The translations under genes and the position numbers were made by a program. Positions 1-7,367 of a stretch of 52,245 nucleotides of DNA are shown here, piece by piece. The notes beneath the pieces were generated by a model. That model was given only the letters and a program-made list of their open reading frames with translations. It made no database searches and was not told the origin of the DNA. The stretch lies in assembly GCA_017437785.1 (NCBI GenBank), contig JAFRXH010000034.1, forward strand, positions 1 through 52,245. Direction: 5' to 3'. Each line of letters begins with the position of its first letter. Position 1 is the first letter of the stretch. The DNA is from Lachnospiraceae bacterium (lineage in GTDB: Bacteria > Bacillota > Clostridia > Lachnospirales > Lachnospiraceae).

Positions 1-1
1 C

Positions 2-844
2 GGTTCAGGAAGCGGAAGCGGCACCGGAAGCGGAAGTGGTTCAGGAAGCGGAAGCGGTTCAGGAAGCGGAAGCGGCACCGGAAGCGGAAGTGGAACAGGA
101 AGCGGAAGTGGAACAGGAAGCGGAAATGGTTCGGGAAGCGGAAATGGTTCGGGGAATAGAGGTAACGGTGCTTTTGGCGATGGTTCGGATAGCGGAAGAA
201 AACCCGGCGGCGGTGAGGGCTATGATGATAAAATAAGCAACATAAGTAAGAAAAAGGCTAAAGAGGCAATTGATCCGGTATTTAAAAATGCGGACGCGGA
301 GGAACAGGCAGCTATAGTGGCAGCTTTGGCAGAGGCATCCAGGATATGCAGTAATGATGATCTTAACAGTTATGCAAGGGATCTTCTGGATCAGCTCCTT
401 AGGGATGCAAACAGTTTTGTCTATCGTCAGTATTTAAGCGATACCAACCGGGAATATGTATCTTTAGCGGCTATGGATAAATGCAGGAGGCAGAGCGGAT
501 ACAGATATGTGCGCAAAGGTGTTAACGTGACGATCAGTCAGCTTTATCGTGGATCTGCGAGCTATACATTTACCGTAGGAAGTGATAAAATGTACAAGAA
601 TAATGATGAAGAAGTTGATCTTGTTGTGAAATGTGCCGAACAGACCGATAAATACATAAGGGGTAATTCGTCAGTTAAATACGCTTATATAGCAGAATCA
701 GATTCATTTGGTTATACCGGCTGTGATTGCGTATATATCAAGACCACTGACTGGGCAGTGCTGGTTACTCCCGGAATGCAGAAGCAGCTAAAGGATATTG
801 CACAAATACTTAATGAAATGGCCGAACGTGGAGATTTAAGATAA
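2..844 (+). CDS. Gly/Ser-repeat protein, 5' end outside window
   Basis: The reading frame is open from base 2 without a stop, so the gene starts before the window; an internal GTG at 317 is not the true start. The first 55 or so visible residues are near-perfect Gly-Ser/Thr/Asn dipeptide repeats (GSGSGTGSGS type) encoded by tandem 6- and 18-bp DNA units. About 200 residues of ordinary mixed sequence follow, with helices at both ends and several cysteines (one CDC motif). No family was recognised. It ends 16 bases before the DUF4255 gene in the same orientation, so it probably belongs to the injection-system operon. A flexible Gly/Ser linker would suit a cargo, an adaptor or a surface-displayed domain, but this is speculation. 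Confidence 0.8.
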   Translation, partial: GSGSGSGTGSGSGSGSGSGSGSGSGTGSGSGTGSGSGTGSGNGSGSGNGSGNRGNGAFGDGSDSGRKPGGGEGYDDKISNISKKKAKEAIDPVFKNADAEEQAAIVAALAEASRICSNDDLNSYARDLLDQLLRDANSFVYRQYLSDTNREYVSLAAMDKCRRQSGYRYVRKGVNVTISQLYRGSASYTFTVGSDKMYKNNDEEVDLVVKCAEQTDKYIRGNSSVKYAYIAESDSFGYTGCDCVYIKTTDWAVLVTPGMQKQLKDIAQILNEMAERGDLR

Positions 845-860
845 GAAAGGGAATTAAGAC

Positions 861-1454
861 GTGGCAGACTATACGATCATTTCAGATGTGAGCAATTATA
901 TACTGAATGTACTCAGGACAAAGATGTGTCCCGAACCCATTCCGTCACCGAACAACATAGAGGTTTCATCTCCTGCCAGTCAGGATGTTGATTATATTCT
1001 GGGGCTTTATCTGTATGATATCAGGGAAGATGATACCGTGGCTCCCCCGCCAACAATAAGAAGGGGAAAACTTCAGCTTCAAAAGCCGCCTAAACCATAC
1101 AGCTTATACTATATGGTATTTATAAATTCCGGAGGTCAGGCGGGTCTTAAGGATCAGGACTTCCAGAAGATCATAGGCAAGTGCGCCCAGATAGTATCGG
1201 ATAACAACAGCGTGCTGCCTAATCAGTTACAAAACTGGCTGGATACACAGGAACCGCCCATAGTTTTGTCTCAGGCCAAGATAAGCCTGGAAGAAAAGGT
1301 GCGTGTGTGGAGTGCGATCAACAAACCTTATCAGATCTCACTTTTCTACAGAGCCGCTCCGGTGTATGTATCCAGCGAAGTGCTCATCGATACACCGCGC
1401 GTTGTCGAGGCACAATTTGGTTTGCATGTTACAGGCGAAGGTGCTGATGGCTGA
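861..1454 (+). CDS. DUF4255 / Pvc16-like CIS tube-terminator protein
   Basis: This 197-residue protein starts at GTG with GAAAGGGA upstream. It matches the Pvc16 N-terminal (DUF4255) pattern: an opening helix of the type ISDVSNYILNVLR, then VDYILGLYLYDIRED, an RRGKLQLQKPPKP loop, and a YSLYYMVFINSGG strand. In eCIS particles this family caps the inner tube and sheath at the distal end and stops elongation. It is a near-universal marker of eCIS-type loci. Its place at the head of the structural operon, before the tip and sheath genes, fits. The family call is confident; the capping role comes from characterised relatives. Confidence 0.88.
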   Translation: MADYTIISDVSNYILNVLRTKMCPEPIPSPNNIEVSSPASQDVDYILGLYLYDIREDDTVAPPPTIRRGKLQLQKPPKPYSLYYMVFINSGGQAGLKDQDFQKIIGKCAQIVSDNNSVLPNQLQNWLDTQEPPIVLSQAKISLEEKVRVWSAINKPYQISLFYRAAPVYVSSEVLIDTPRVVEAQFGLHVTGEGADG

Positions 1455-1521
1455 CCATTCGATCATCAGTATACCGGAGCAGCTTAAGCCGGAAACTGCG
1501 GTCTTTGCAGCGTGGGCTTAA
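1447..1521 (+). CDS. possible 24-residue coupled micro-ORF
   Basis: An ATG lies inside the last codons of the DUF4255 gene (8-base overlap with its TGA) and opens a 24-codon frame ending TAA at 1521. It fills most of the otherwise empty 99 bases before the next gene. There is no separate ribosome site, so translation would rely on coupling. It could equally be a chance frame. No function can be assigned. Confidence 0.2.
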   Translation: MADHSIISIPEQLKPETAVFAAWA

Positions 1522-1553
1522 GATAAAAATCCGGAAGAAAGGAGGGATACCCG

Positions 1554-2297
1554 ATGGGTGACGGAGTGATCCGACATACTCTGGACCTTTTGATCAATCT
1601 CTATGATTCGACAACAGGCAAAGAGGTGGAGGACAGTACAGTCAGCTTTACAAGGGACGGGGACAGTTTCCCCGGAATGTATAAGGGCGACGGATCATAT
1701 ATATTCATAAACGCGGGCAGAGATAACGGTCTCATGCGTATAAACGTTAATGGATATGAGAATGTGGATCTTAGCCTTGATTATGAGAAGCTGGACAAAA
1801 CACTTCCTGCGATAGATGTATACCTGATACCGTCAGAGAATACGTCTGAAGGGGAAGCGCTCTTAACGCTTAAGGGTAAACTTTCCGGGCTTGTTTCAGT
1901 AGAGGCCGTCCATCCGGGCCGCATAGTAACGACGATAAGGGATCTTGATCAAAAGCGAAGAGTTATGACAGTATTTATGCCTAACAGGCGCATGAACATG
2001 ACCCAGAGCCGTTACGCTCTGCTCAATGCAGAGACACAGACTTTTGAGACGATAGAAGTGGAGGCCGAGCTCTCTGATAAAAGAGTAAGGCTTAAGCGGA
2101 ATCCGACAGAAGTCTTCCCGCCAAATTCACCGATATGCCGTATAGTATACGGTCATGTCAAAAAGGATGGATCTTATCTGTTAAGGGTGAGAGACGACGG
2201 GAAAAACTTAAAGTATCTGGTGAAATATGTCGTTGACGGACAGAACAGGTACAAAGTGATAGACTTCCATGAGCCTGAGGGTGTGAGTCTGGAATAA
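1554..2297 (+). CDS. CIS-associated beta-sandwich (carboxypeptidase-regulatory-like) protein
   Basis: This 247-residue protein starts at ATG after GAAAGGAGGG. Residues 8-95 read as a beta-rich fold like carboxypeptidase regulatory or Ig-like domains: alternating strands such as LDLLINLYDS, a G-D-G-S-Y-I-F turn, then VNGYENVDLSL. The C-terminal half is also beta-rich and basic. Similar small beta-sandwich proteins sit beside DUF4255 and PAAR-like genes in eCIS loci, where they may decorate the tip or baseplate. No signal peptide or catalytic motif is visible. The fold assignment is moderate and the role is inferred from context only. Confidence 0.6.
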   Translation: MGDGVIRHTLDLLINLYDSTTGKEVEDSTVSFTRDGDSFPGMYKGDGSYIFINAGRDNGLMRINVNGYENVDLSLDYEKLDKTLPAIDVYLIPSENTSEGEALLTLKGKLSGLVSVEAVHPGRIVTTIRDLDQKRRVMTVFMPNRRMNMTQSRYALLNAETQTFETIEVEAELSDKRVRLKRNPTEVFPPNSPICRIVYGHVKKDGSYLLRVRDDGKNLKYLVKYVVDGQNRYKVIDFHEPEGVSLE

Positions 2298-2307
2298 GGG
2301 AGGAAAT

Positions 2308-2688
2308 ATGTCACTGGTAGTAACAACAGGAGCAATGTGTATGTGCAGCTTCGGTACCACACCGGGGAATCTGACATCTACAAATAACATGACGGTCCTG
2401 GCTGAAGGAAAGCCTGTGCTGGTCATTACGGATGCGGCCCCCATGGTCAATATTTCATCGTGTGGTATGTGCAGCAGTCTGGCAAATCCGCAGGTAGCGG
2501 CAGCCACGGCGGCGGCGATGGGTGTTCTGACACCACAGCCCTGCATCCCGGCCACAACGGCCTGGACAGGAGGCACGGTTCTGGTAGGAGGGAAACCCTG
2601 TGTTACCCTTGACAGTAAATGCATGTGCAGTTACGCCGGTGTGATAAACATAACCAATCCCGGCCAGACTAAGGTCATCGCAGGTTAG
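2308..2688 (+). CDS. DUF4280 PAAR-like tip protein
   Basis: This 126-residue protein has a strong ribosome site (AAGGGAGGAAAT before ATG). It matches the PAAR-like DUF4280 family: Val-Val-Thr-Thr-Gly-Ala near the N-terminus, the CMCSFG motif at residues 11-16, a central Cys-Gly-Met-Cys, Pro-Cys before a Trp-Thr-Gly-Gly segment, and a closing KCMCSYAG motif. Such proteins form the sharpened tip on the VgrG spike. The cysteines may bind metal or lock the small cone. It lies 10 bases after the beta-sandwich gene and 45 bases before the sheath gene. The family call is confident. Confidence 0.85.
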   Translation: MSLVVTTGAMCMCSFGTTPGNLTSTNNMTVLAEGKPVLVITDAAPMVNISSCGMCSSLANPQVAAATAAAMGVLTPQPCIPATTAWTGGTVLVGGKPCVTLDSKCMCSYAGVINITNPGQTKVIAG

Positions 2689-2733
2689 AAACTGTCCGTC
2701 AAACAAAGAATAAACGAAAGGAGAAATTAGTTT

Positions 2734-4503
2734 ATGGCTGAGTATTTTAGTCCCGGGGTATATGTTGAAGAATATGACAATGCCCCCCGTAGTGTTGAAG
2801 GTGTCGGAACCAGCACAGGCGGTTTTATAGGTCTTGCAGAAAAAGGCCCCACCAAGGGAGCTCCCCAGCTGGTTACAAATTTCAGAAACTTTACCAAACA
2901 GTTTGGTGGTTTTTTGAGTGAGTATACTCACGGAGAATATCGTTATCTTGCTAATGCTGTTGAGCAGTTCTTCTTAAACGGAGGTACCCGCTGCTATGTA
3001 TCACGTGTAGCGCCGGAAGACGCAGCATGTGCTTCCAAGAAGATGGGTATACTGAGTGTTACCGCAGCTAACGAAGGCAAGTGGGGAAACCGCATACAGC
3101 TTAGCTTTAAGACCGTGCTCAAGAAGAAGATGCAGCTTTTGGAGAATACCGGCAAAAACAGCTACAAGGCAAAGAGCGTTGAAGGCTTCAGAGAGGGTGA
3201 TATCGTAGAATTTAACGGAGAATATAATCGTATATCCGTTATCTATGATGAGCTGGTTACTTTCGAGAATAAGTTCAAGGCAGATCCTGTTGATAAGGAC
3301 ATGATCCCCAAGAATGTTGTACGCCTGGTAACCTTTGATCTTCAGGTGCGTTATAATGAGGAGGTTGAGAATTTCTTTGACCTTACCCTCAATATAGCAT
3401 CTCCTGCATATATAGGAGCAAGACTTGCAGGCAGCAACATCGTTAAGATCGAAGCAAAGGCTGTTAAGGAAGCAACCATTAAGCCTGAAAAGCCTGAGAA
3501 GGGTGCAGAGCCTGCAGAACCTGTTAAAGAGATCGGCAATCCTGTAGAGGCCATTCTTGGTAAGGGCATCACTGAAGGAACCTTCACTCTTGAGGGCGGT
3601 TCAGACGGCAGCATTGCAAAGGTGACCGCAGGAACCTTTATAGGAAGTGATGACAATCCTGAAGGCCGTACCGGCATCCAGAGCTTCCTTGAGAACAATA
3701 ATGTAAATATCATGGCAGTGCCCGGTATCACCATGCTGGAGGTTGAGGCGGCTCTGGTAGCTCATTGTGAGAAGATGAGAAATCGTTTTGCTGTACTTGA
3801 TATGCCTAAGGATGCATATAAGACTGAAGAACTTATAAACTTCCGCAGCTTCATCGACAGTACTTTTGCCGCTATGTATCATCCCTGGATACAGGTATTT
3901 GACAGAGGCTCGAATAAGGCTGATTTTGTTCCTCCTTCAGGTGCCGTTATGGGTGTATACTCACGTACCGATATAACAAGAGGTGTTCACAAGGCACCTG
4001 CAAACGAAGCGGTATTTTGTGGCGGACTTAAGGTGAACTACAGCAAGGAAGAGCAGGATCTTTTGAATCCCGAGAGTGTCAACCTTATCCGTGCCATCCC
4101 CGGTGAAGGCATCAGGGTATGGGGCGCAAGAACTGCTTCCCACAATACTTCCTTTAAGTATGTCAACATCAGGCGTCTGTTCATCTATGTTATGGAGTCT
4201 ATCAAGGCTTCAACTAACTGGGTGGTATTCGAGCCCAATGATAATACATTGTGGCAGAGAGTATCTCTTACGATCACTTCCTTCCTGGATGGTCTGTGGA
4301 GAACAGGAATGCTTTCGGGAAGCACCCCCGGTGAGGCATACTTTGTTGAGATAGGACCCAGCACAATGAGTCTTGATGACATCAGAAGCGGACGTCTTAT
4401 CTGCAACATAGGTATAGCTCCCAGCCGTCCTGCAGAGTTCGTGATCTTCCGTCTGACACAGCATACATCTGAGGCAGGCGGCGGTGAGAATGCAGAAGGC
4501 TGA
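2734..4503 (+). CDS. contractile tail sheath protein
   Basis: This is a 589-residue sheath subunit with the signature start of eCIS and phage sheaths (FSPGVYVEE, then GVGTSTGGFIGLAEKGP). The C-terminal domain carries the conserved R-x-W-G-A-R-T segment, a V-N-I-R-R-L-F-I-Y strand and an F-E-P-N-D motif followed by L-W. Sheath subunits polymerise around the tube in an extended state and contract to drive it forward. The insertion around residues 245-275 is rich in Lys, Glu and Pro and probably forms a surface loop. Only one sheath gene is present, whereas Photorhabdus PVC clusters have three. The preceding AAAGGAGAAA gives a strong ribosome site. Confidence 0.95.
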   Translation: MAEYFSPGVYVEEYDNAPRSVEGVGTSTGGFIGLAEKGPTKGAPQLVTNFRNFTKQFGGFLSEYTHGEYRYLANAVEQFFLNGGTRCYVSRVAPEDAACASKKMGILSVTAANEGKWGNRIQLSFKTVLKKKMQLLENTGKNSYKAKSVEGFREGDIVEFNGEYNRISVIYDELVTFENKFKADPVDKDMIPKNVVRLVTFDLQVRYNEEVENFFDLTLNIASPAYIGARLAGSNIVKIEAKAVKEATIKPEKPEKGAEPAEPVKEIGNPVEAILGKGITEGTFTLEGGSDGSIAKVTAGTFIGSDDNPEGRTGIQSFLENNNVNIMAVPGITMLEVEAALVAHCEKMRNRFAVLDMPKDAYKTEELINFRSFIDSTFAAMYHPWIQVFDRGSNKADFVPPSGAVMGVYSRTDITRGVHKAPANEAVFCGGLKVNYSKEEQDLLNPESVNLIRAIPGEGIRVWGARTASHNTSFKYVNIRRLFIYVMESIKASTNWVVFEPNDNTLWQRVSLTITSFLDGLWRTGMLSGSTPGEAYFVEIGPSTMSLDDIRSGRLICNIGIAPSRPAEFVIFRLTQHTSEAGGGENAEG

Positions 4504-4547
4504 TAAAGGCAGTAGTAAAAAAATTTAAAGAAAAGGAGACATAAAAT

Positions 4548-5045
4548 ATGGCTAGTCCTTATGAAAATAGTAAAGGCTTATCATATCCCTTGACCAAGAT
4601 GAATTTCCTGGTCAAAGTGGCAAACGTTGAAGGTACTGCTGCATTTTCACAGGTTACCGGAATCGATGCCACTGTCGATGTGATCGAGTTCCGTCAGGGC
4701 AATGCAAACTCCCTGGCACCGGTGAAGATCCCCGGACTTGTAAAGCATGGTAACATTACCCTGCGCTTTGGCTATACATTGGATTCCGCATTCAAGACCT
4801 GGATACAGGAGTGCGTTTCCGAGGTTCGTGGTGAGATGCCCCGTAATGACGTGCAGATAGAGCTTATCGATATCAATGGCGGATCACCCCAGACATTGGC
4901 TACTGCGATAACAGGTACCAGAGTATGGCTGCTTACAAATGCATGGGTCACCAAGTATACCGGACCCGAGCTTGATGCCAAAACTTCTGATGTGGCTATC
5001 GAGACTGTAGAACTGGCTTATGAAGAGCTGGTGATCCCTAACTAA
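4548..5045 (+). CDS. contractile tail inner tube protein (gp19-like)
   Basis: This 165-residue protein matches the T4 gp19/eCIS inner tube family: a KMNFLVKV strand, a Phe-x-x-Val-Thr-Gly-Ile segment, a V-I-E-F-R-Q-G-N-A-N motif, then a H-G-N-I-T-L-R-F strand. Hexameric rings of this protein stack inside the sheath and may carry cargo in the lumen. It follows the sheath gene by 44 bases with AAAAGGAGAC before ATG, and the hairpin at 5057-5082 directly follows it. It is the only canonical tube gene here, but the 5739-7364 gene carries a second, divergent tube-like domain. Confidence 0.93.
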   Translation: MASPYENSKGLSYPLTKMNFLVKVANVEGTAAFSQVTGIDATVDVIEFRQGNANSLAPVKIPGLVKHGNITLRFGYTLDSAFKTWIQECVSEVRGEMPRNDVQIELIDINGGSPQTLATAITGTRVWLLTNAWVTKYTGPELDAKTSDVAIETVELAYEELVIPN

Positions 5046-5056
5046 AGATTCCTTTA

Positions 5057-5086
5057 CCCTGCCCCGGATTCCCGGGGCGGGGGTTT
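5057..5086 (+). terminator. GC-rich hairpin after the tube gene (partial terminator or RNA-stability stem)
   Basis: GCCCCGG at 5061-5067 pairs with CCGGGGC at 5072-5078 around an ATTC loop. Three further G-C pairs and one G-U pair extend the stem to 11 bp (5057-5082). Only GTTTAT follows, so termination may be partial. The position fits setting high sheath and tube output over downstream assembly proteins, by attenuation or 3'-end protection. Confidence 0.6.
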
Positions 5087-5109
5087 ATGTATCATGATAT
5101 GTAATAAAG

Positions 5110-5133
5110 AATGATATTTTAATATATATCATT
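5110..5133 (+). promoter_or_regulatory. AT-rich inverted repeat before the chaperone-like gene
   Basis: AATGATAT (5110-5117) and ATATCATT (5126-5133) form a perfect 8-bp inverted repeat with an 8-base AT spacer, 34 bases before the ATG at 5167. It could be an operator or part of an internal promoter; TATATAT lies within it. No convincing -35 box was found. Confidence 0.3.
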
Positions 5134-5166
5134 GTACATAAGGGAATTTAAGGAGGATATGTTCAA

Positions 5167-5529
5167 ATGGAAACAGAATTCGAATTTACGTTACCTAAAG
5201 GGTACATAGATTCTACAGGAGAGATTCACAGATACGGAAAAATGAGACTGGCAACAGCGGGAGATGAGATGCGGGCGCAGAGGGATCCGAGAGTCTTAGC
5301 GAACCCTTCTTACCTTACGATAGTGCTTTTAGCAGCCGTGATCACCGAGATCGAAGGTGTGGCTACTATAGCTCCCAATATCATCGAGCGGCTTTTTACA
5401 GCCGATCTTGCTTTTTTACAGGATATGTATCAGAGGATTAATGATATAGAGCCGCCGACTATTCATTTTATCTGTCCGGATTGTGGGAAGGAGCATGATA
5501 TCCCCTTAAATTTTACGCAGGAGGGATAA
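5167..5529 (+). CDS. small tail-assembly-chaperone-like CIS protein
   Basis: This 120-residue protein starts at ATG after AAGGAGGATATG. It lies between the tube gene and the long ruler candidate, exactly where contractile phages encode tail-assembly chaperones. Residues 1-90 are mixed and then helical (L-A-T-A-G-D-E-M-R, A-D-L-A-F-L-Q-D-M-Y). The C-terminus has a CPDCGKEHD motif that could bind zinc with further ligands. Its last codons contain the heptamer A AAT TTT at 5508-5514. A -1 slip there would continue into the frame ending at 5726. Chaperone function is inferred from position, size and the frameshift geometry. Confidence 0.75.
   Translation: METEFEFTLPKGYIDSTGEIHRYGKMRLATAGDEMRAQRDPRVLANPSYLTIVLLAAVITEIEGVATIAPNIIERLFTADLAFLQDMYQRINDIEPPTIHFICPDCGKEHDIPLNFTQEG
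5508..5514 (+). promoter_or_regulatory. candidate -1 programmed frameshift heptamer
   Basis: The zero-frame codons here read TTA AAT TTT, giving a canonical X XXY YYZ heptamer (A AAT TTT). A -1 slip enters a frame with no stop until 5726, adding 70 residues to the first 116 to give a 186-residue product. This is the arrangement of the lambda G/GT and P2 E/E' tail chaperones. AGGAGGG follows at 5519-5525. No downstream pseudoknot was worked out. Confidence 0.5.
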
Positions 5530-5726
5530 GGCTTTATCCTCAGGATGAGCTGTTTAAGGAGATGGCCTTCATATCGTATTATTTTCACTGGAGTGAGAAG
5601 GAGGTGCTGATGCTGGATCATGCACAGCGCCGCAGATGGTGTAAAGAGATAAGTACGATAAATGCCTCACTTAATCCCTCGGATAAGAATAAGGAGAAAT
5701 CCATCACGGAGCTTAAGCCATTTTAA
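5526..5726 (+). CDS. DUF6760-like small CIS protein with no normal start codon
   Basis: This frame encodes about 66 residues with the conserved core of a small eCIS family: Leu-Tyr-Pro, then E-L-F-K-E-M-A-F-I-S-Y-Y-F-H-W, and a later A-Q-R-R-R-W-C-K-E-I. Homologous proteins begin just before the Tyr-Pro. Here that point has only ATA at 5526, directly abutting AGGAGGG with no spacing. The first ATG (5562) lies inside the conserved core. The two readings are expression as the -1 frameshift extension of the preceding gene, or initiation at a rare codon. The family identity is fairly sure from the core; the mode of expression is open. Confidence 0.7.
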   Translation: MRLYPQDELFKEMAFISYYFHWSEKEVLMLDHAQRRRWCKEISTINASLNPSDKNKEKSITELKPF

Positions 5727-5738
5727 CGGGGTAAAGAG

Positions 5739-7364
5739 ATGTCTGAAGTACATGATATGATACCAAGTTTCAATTTCTATCTTCTTGTAGACGGTGTTCA
5801 TGAGATACCGCTTAAGAGCGTGCAGCCTTTTACAAGGGATAATGAATACGACACCATTCAGGAAGGCGGCATGAACGATTATGTTTATCTAAAACGTAAA
5901 CCGATAAGCCAGCCGTTTAAACTTGTAGTGGAAAGGTATTGTGAGTACGGTCTTGGTCTCTTTGATCCTCTTACAAACGGAGCTGAGCTTTTACTTCCCC
6001 TCATACTCTTTGTAGGAAAGAATGCAGGAGGGGGCTTTGAAAGCGGGCGCTATTATACCTTTACAGGGGCTGTGGTCATGGGTATTACCTATGGCGGGCT
6101 TGATGCGGAAAAGGGCGGACTTCTGACAGAGACCATAACCTTCGGGTATAATCATATGTTCTGCCTGACCATGCCATCTTCGGAATCGGATAGTGCACCT
6201 GCATGGAGTATCGTAACTAACGGACTGGAGAGAAAGTATTCAAAAAGAGGTTTTGAGCCCAGACAGAATGAAGAACACTGGGATGATATCGATTATGGGC
6301 CTACAGGTGACGATACCGTACGAAGCAAAGCGAGAAGATGGAATTTTGACGGGACTAAAGTCAAAGGTCAGGGGAAAATATCCCACAGGGTACTTGACAG
6401 ATCAAAGGAAGAAAGTAAACCGGAGCAGAGGAAGTATAATTTTGCTGCTGAAAATAATAAAGAGTATAAAGGCGATACCAAGTCTGTCAGATCTGCCCAG
6501 AATGCCAATTTTTCCGATAAGACACTGGGGCCTTCGCTGGGGATTAAAGAGCTTTCCCTTGAGCAGATGACTGACAGGGCGCGTAAGTTTGAGCTTGATA
6601 AAGACGGAGTATATACAGGGAATGGTAAGATATCGGCAAGATCAAATCCCAATATCCAAGAAACGCGAAAAAAAGAGATGATAGATGGCGCCAGACAATG
6701 GGAATTTGACGGGACATCAAAAGCAGGCAAAGGAGGGCAGTACGCCCAAAATGGCCTGGTTACCGAGTATCATGAACTTGATGGAGGTGGAAGTATAGGC
6801 CTTGGTAAACCTGAAGAATCAAAGGAGACCATGACAGAACGCGCCGTAAGAGGCGTAAAGAATACTTATGCCGGCGTGGTGGGGACGGATCCCGTTCCCC
6901 GTAAATGGGTGTTTGATAAAGAAGGTACAAAGGATGGGGCGGGAGATCGAAGCCGTCAGAATGCAGTTATAAACGAAGGCGGAGATGCCAGCGGAATGGG
7001 AGTTGCGGAGCTTTCTAAGGAAACTATGGCAGAAAGCGCCAGAAAATGGGCATTTACCGACGAGAACAGTAAAGGCGGCGGCGGAGTATCCAGCCGCGTA
7101 CCGCCCAAAGTGCCTGAGATATCAAAATCCGATATGACGGACTTGGCCGTACGCGGAGCAAAGAATACCTATGCCGGAGAAGTGGGAGTAGATCCCGCGC
7201 CGCGAAAGTGGGAGTTTGATAAGACCCAGCCTCCGACAAAAGCAGGACAGGGGATTTCCAGCCGTGCGGACTCCGGTGTGGAAGAACTGTCTAAGAGCGC
7301 TATGACACAGAAGGCTGTTAAGCATGTAAAACGCACCATAGAAGATTTTCTCATGGGAGAATAA
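5739..7364 (+). CDS. tube-domain protein with seven C-terminal RKW-FD repeats
   Basis: This 541-residue protein has two parts. Residues 8-145 resemble a gp19/Pvc tube or tube-initiator fold (FNFYLLVDGV, later TIQEGGMNDYVYLKRKP and FKLVVERY, then a beta-rich stretch). Residues 198-541 are a hydrophilic, probably disordered array. One motif, of type RKWxFDx(5-9)GxGxxSR, occurs seven times, starting near 199, 231, 281, 318, 387, 434 and 488. A second motif, E-L-S-K-x-x-M-T-x-x-A, precedes most later copies. It follows the DUF6760-like frame by 12 bases and lies 3 bases before the ruler candidate. It is probably an inner-tube or baseplate-proximal component; the repeat tail could line the tube or bind cargo. 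Confidence 0.7.
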   Translation: MSEVHDMIPSFNFYLLVDGVHEIPLKSVQPFTRDNEYDTIQEGGMNDYVYLKRKPISQPFKLVVERYCEYGLGLFDPLTNGAELLLPLILFVGKNAGGGFESGRYYTFTGAVVMGITYGGLDAEKGGLLTETITFGYNHMFCLTMPSSESDSAPAWSIVTNGLERKYSKRGFEPRQNEEHWDDIDYGPTGDDTVRSKARRWNFDGTKVKGQGKISHRVLDRSKEESKPEQRKYNFAAENNKEYKGDTKSVRSAQNANFSDKTLGPSLGIKELSLEQMTDRARKFELDKDGVYTGNGKISARSNPNIQETRKKEMIDGARQWEFDGTSKAGKGGQYAQNGLVTEYHELDGGGSIGLGKPEESKETMTERAVRGVKNTYAGVVGTDPVPRKWVFDKEGTKDGAGDRSRQNAVINEGGDASGMGVAELSKETMAESARKWAFTDENSKGGGGVSSRVPPKVPEISKSDMTDLAVRGAKNTYAGEVGVDPAPRKWEFDKTQPPTKAGQGISSRADSGVEELSKSAMTQKAVKHVKRTIEDFLMGE

Positions 7365-7367
7365 CGG

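Noticed and set aside
1-165. Direct repeats that could suggest a CRISPR array or minisatellite
   Set aside because: Units are 6-18 bp without spacers and lie in frame in a coding sequence encoding Gly/Ser repeats.
36-236. 66-codon frame rich in Glu, Ala and Val repeats
   Set aside because: It is an out-of-phase reading of the Gly/Ser repeat DNA; the frame from base 2 continues into a long normal coding region.
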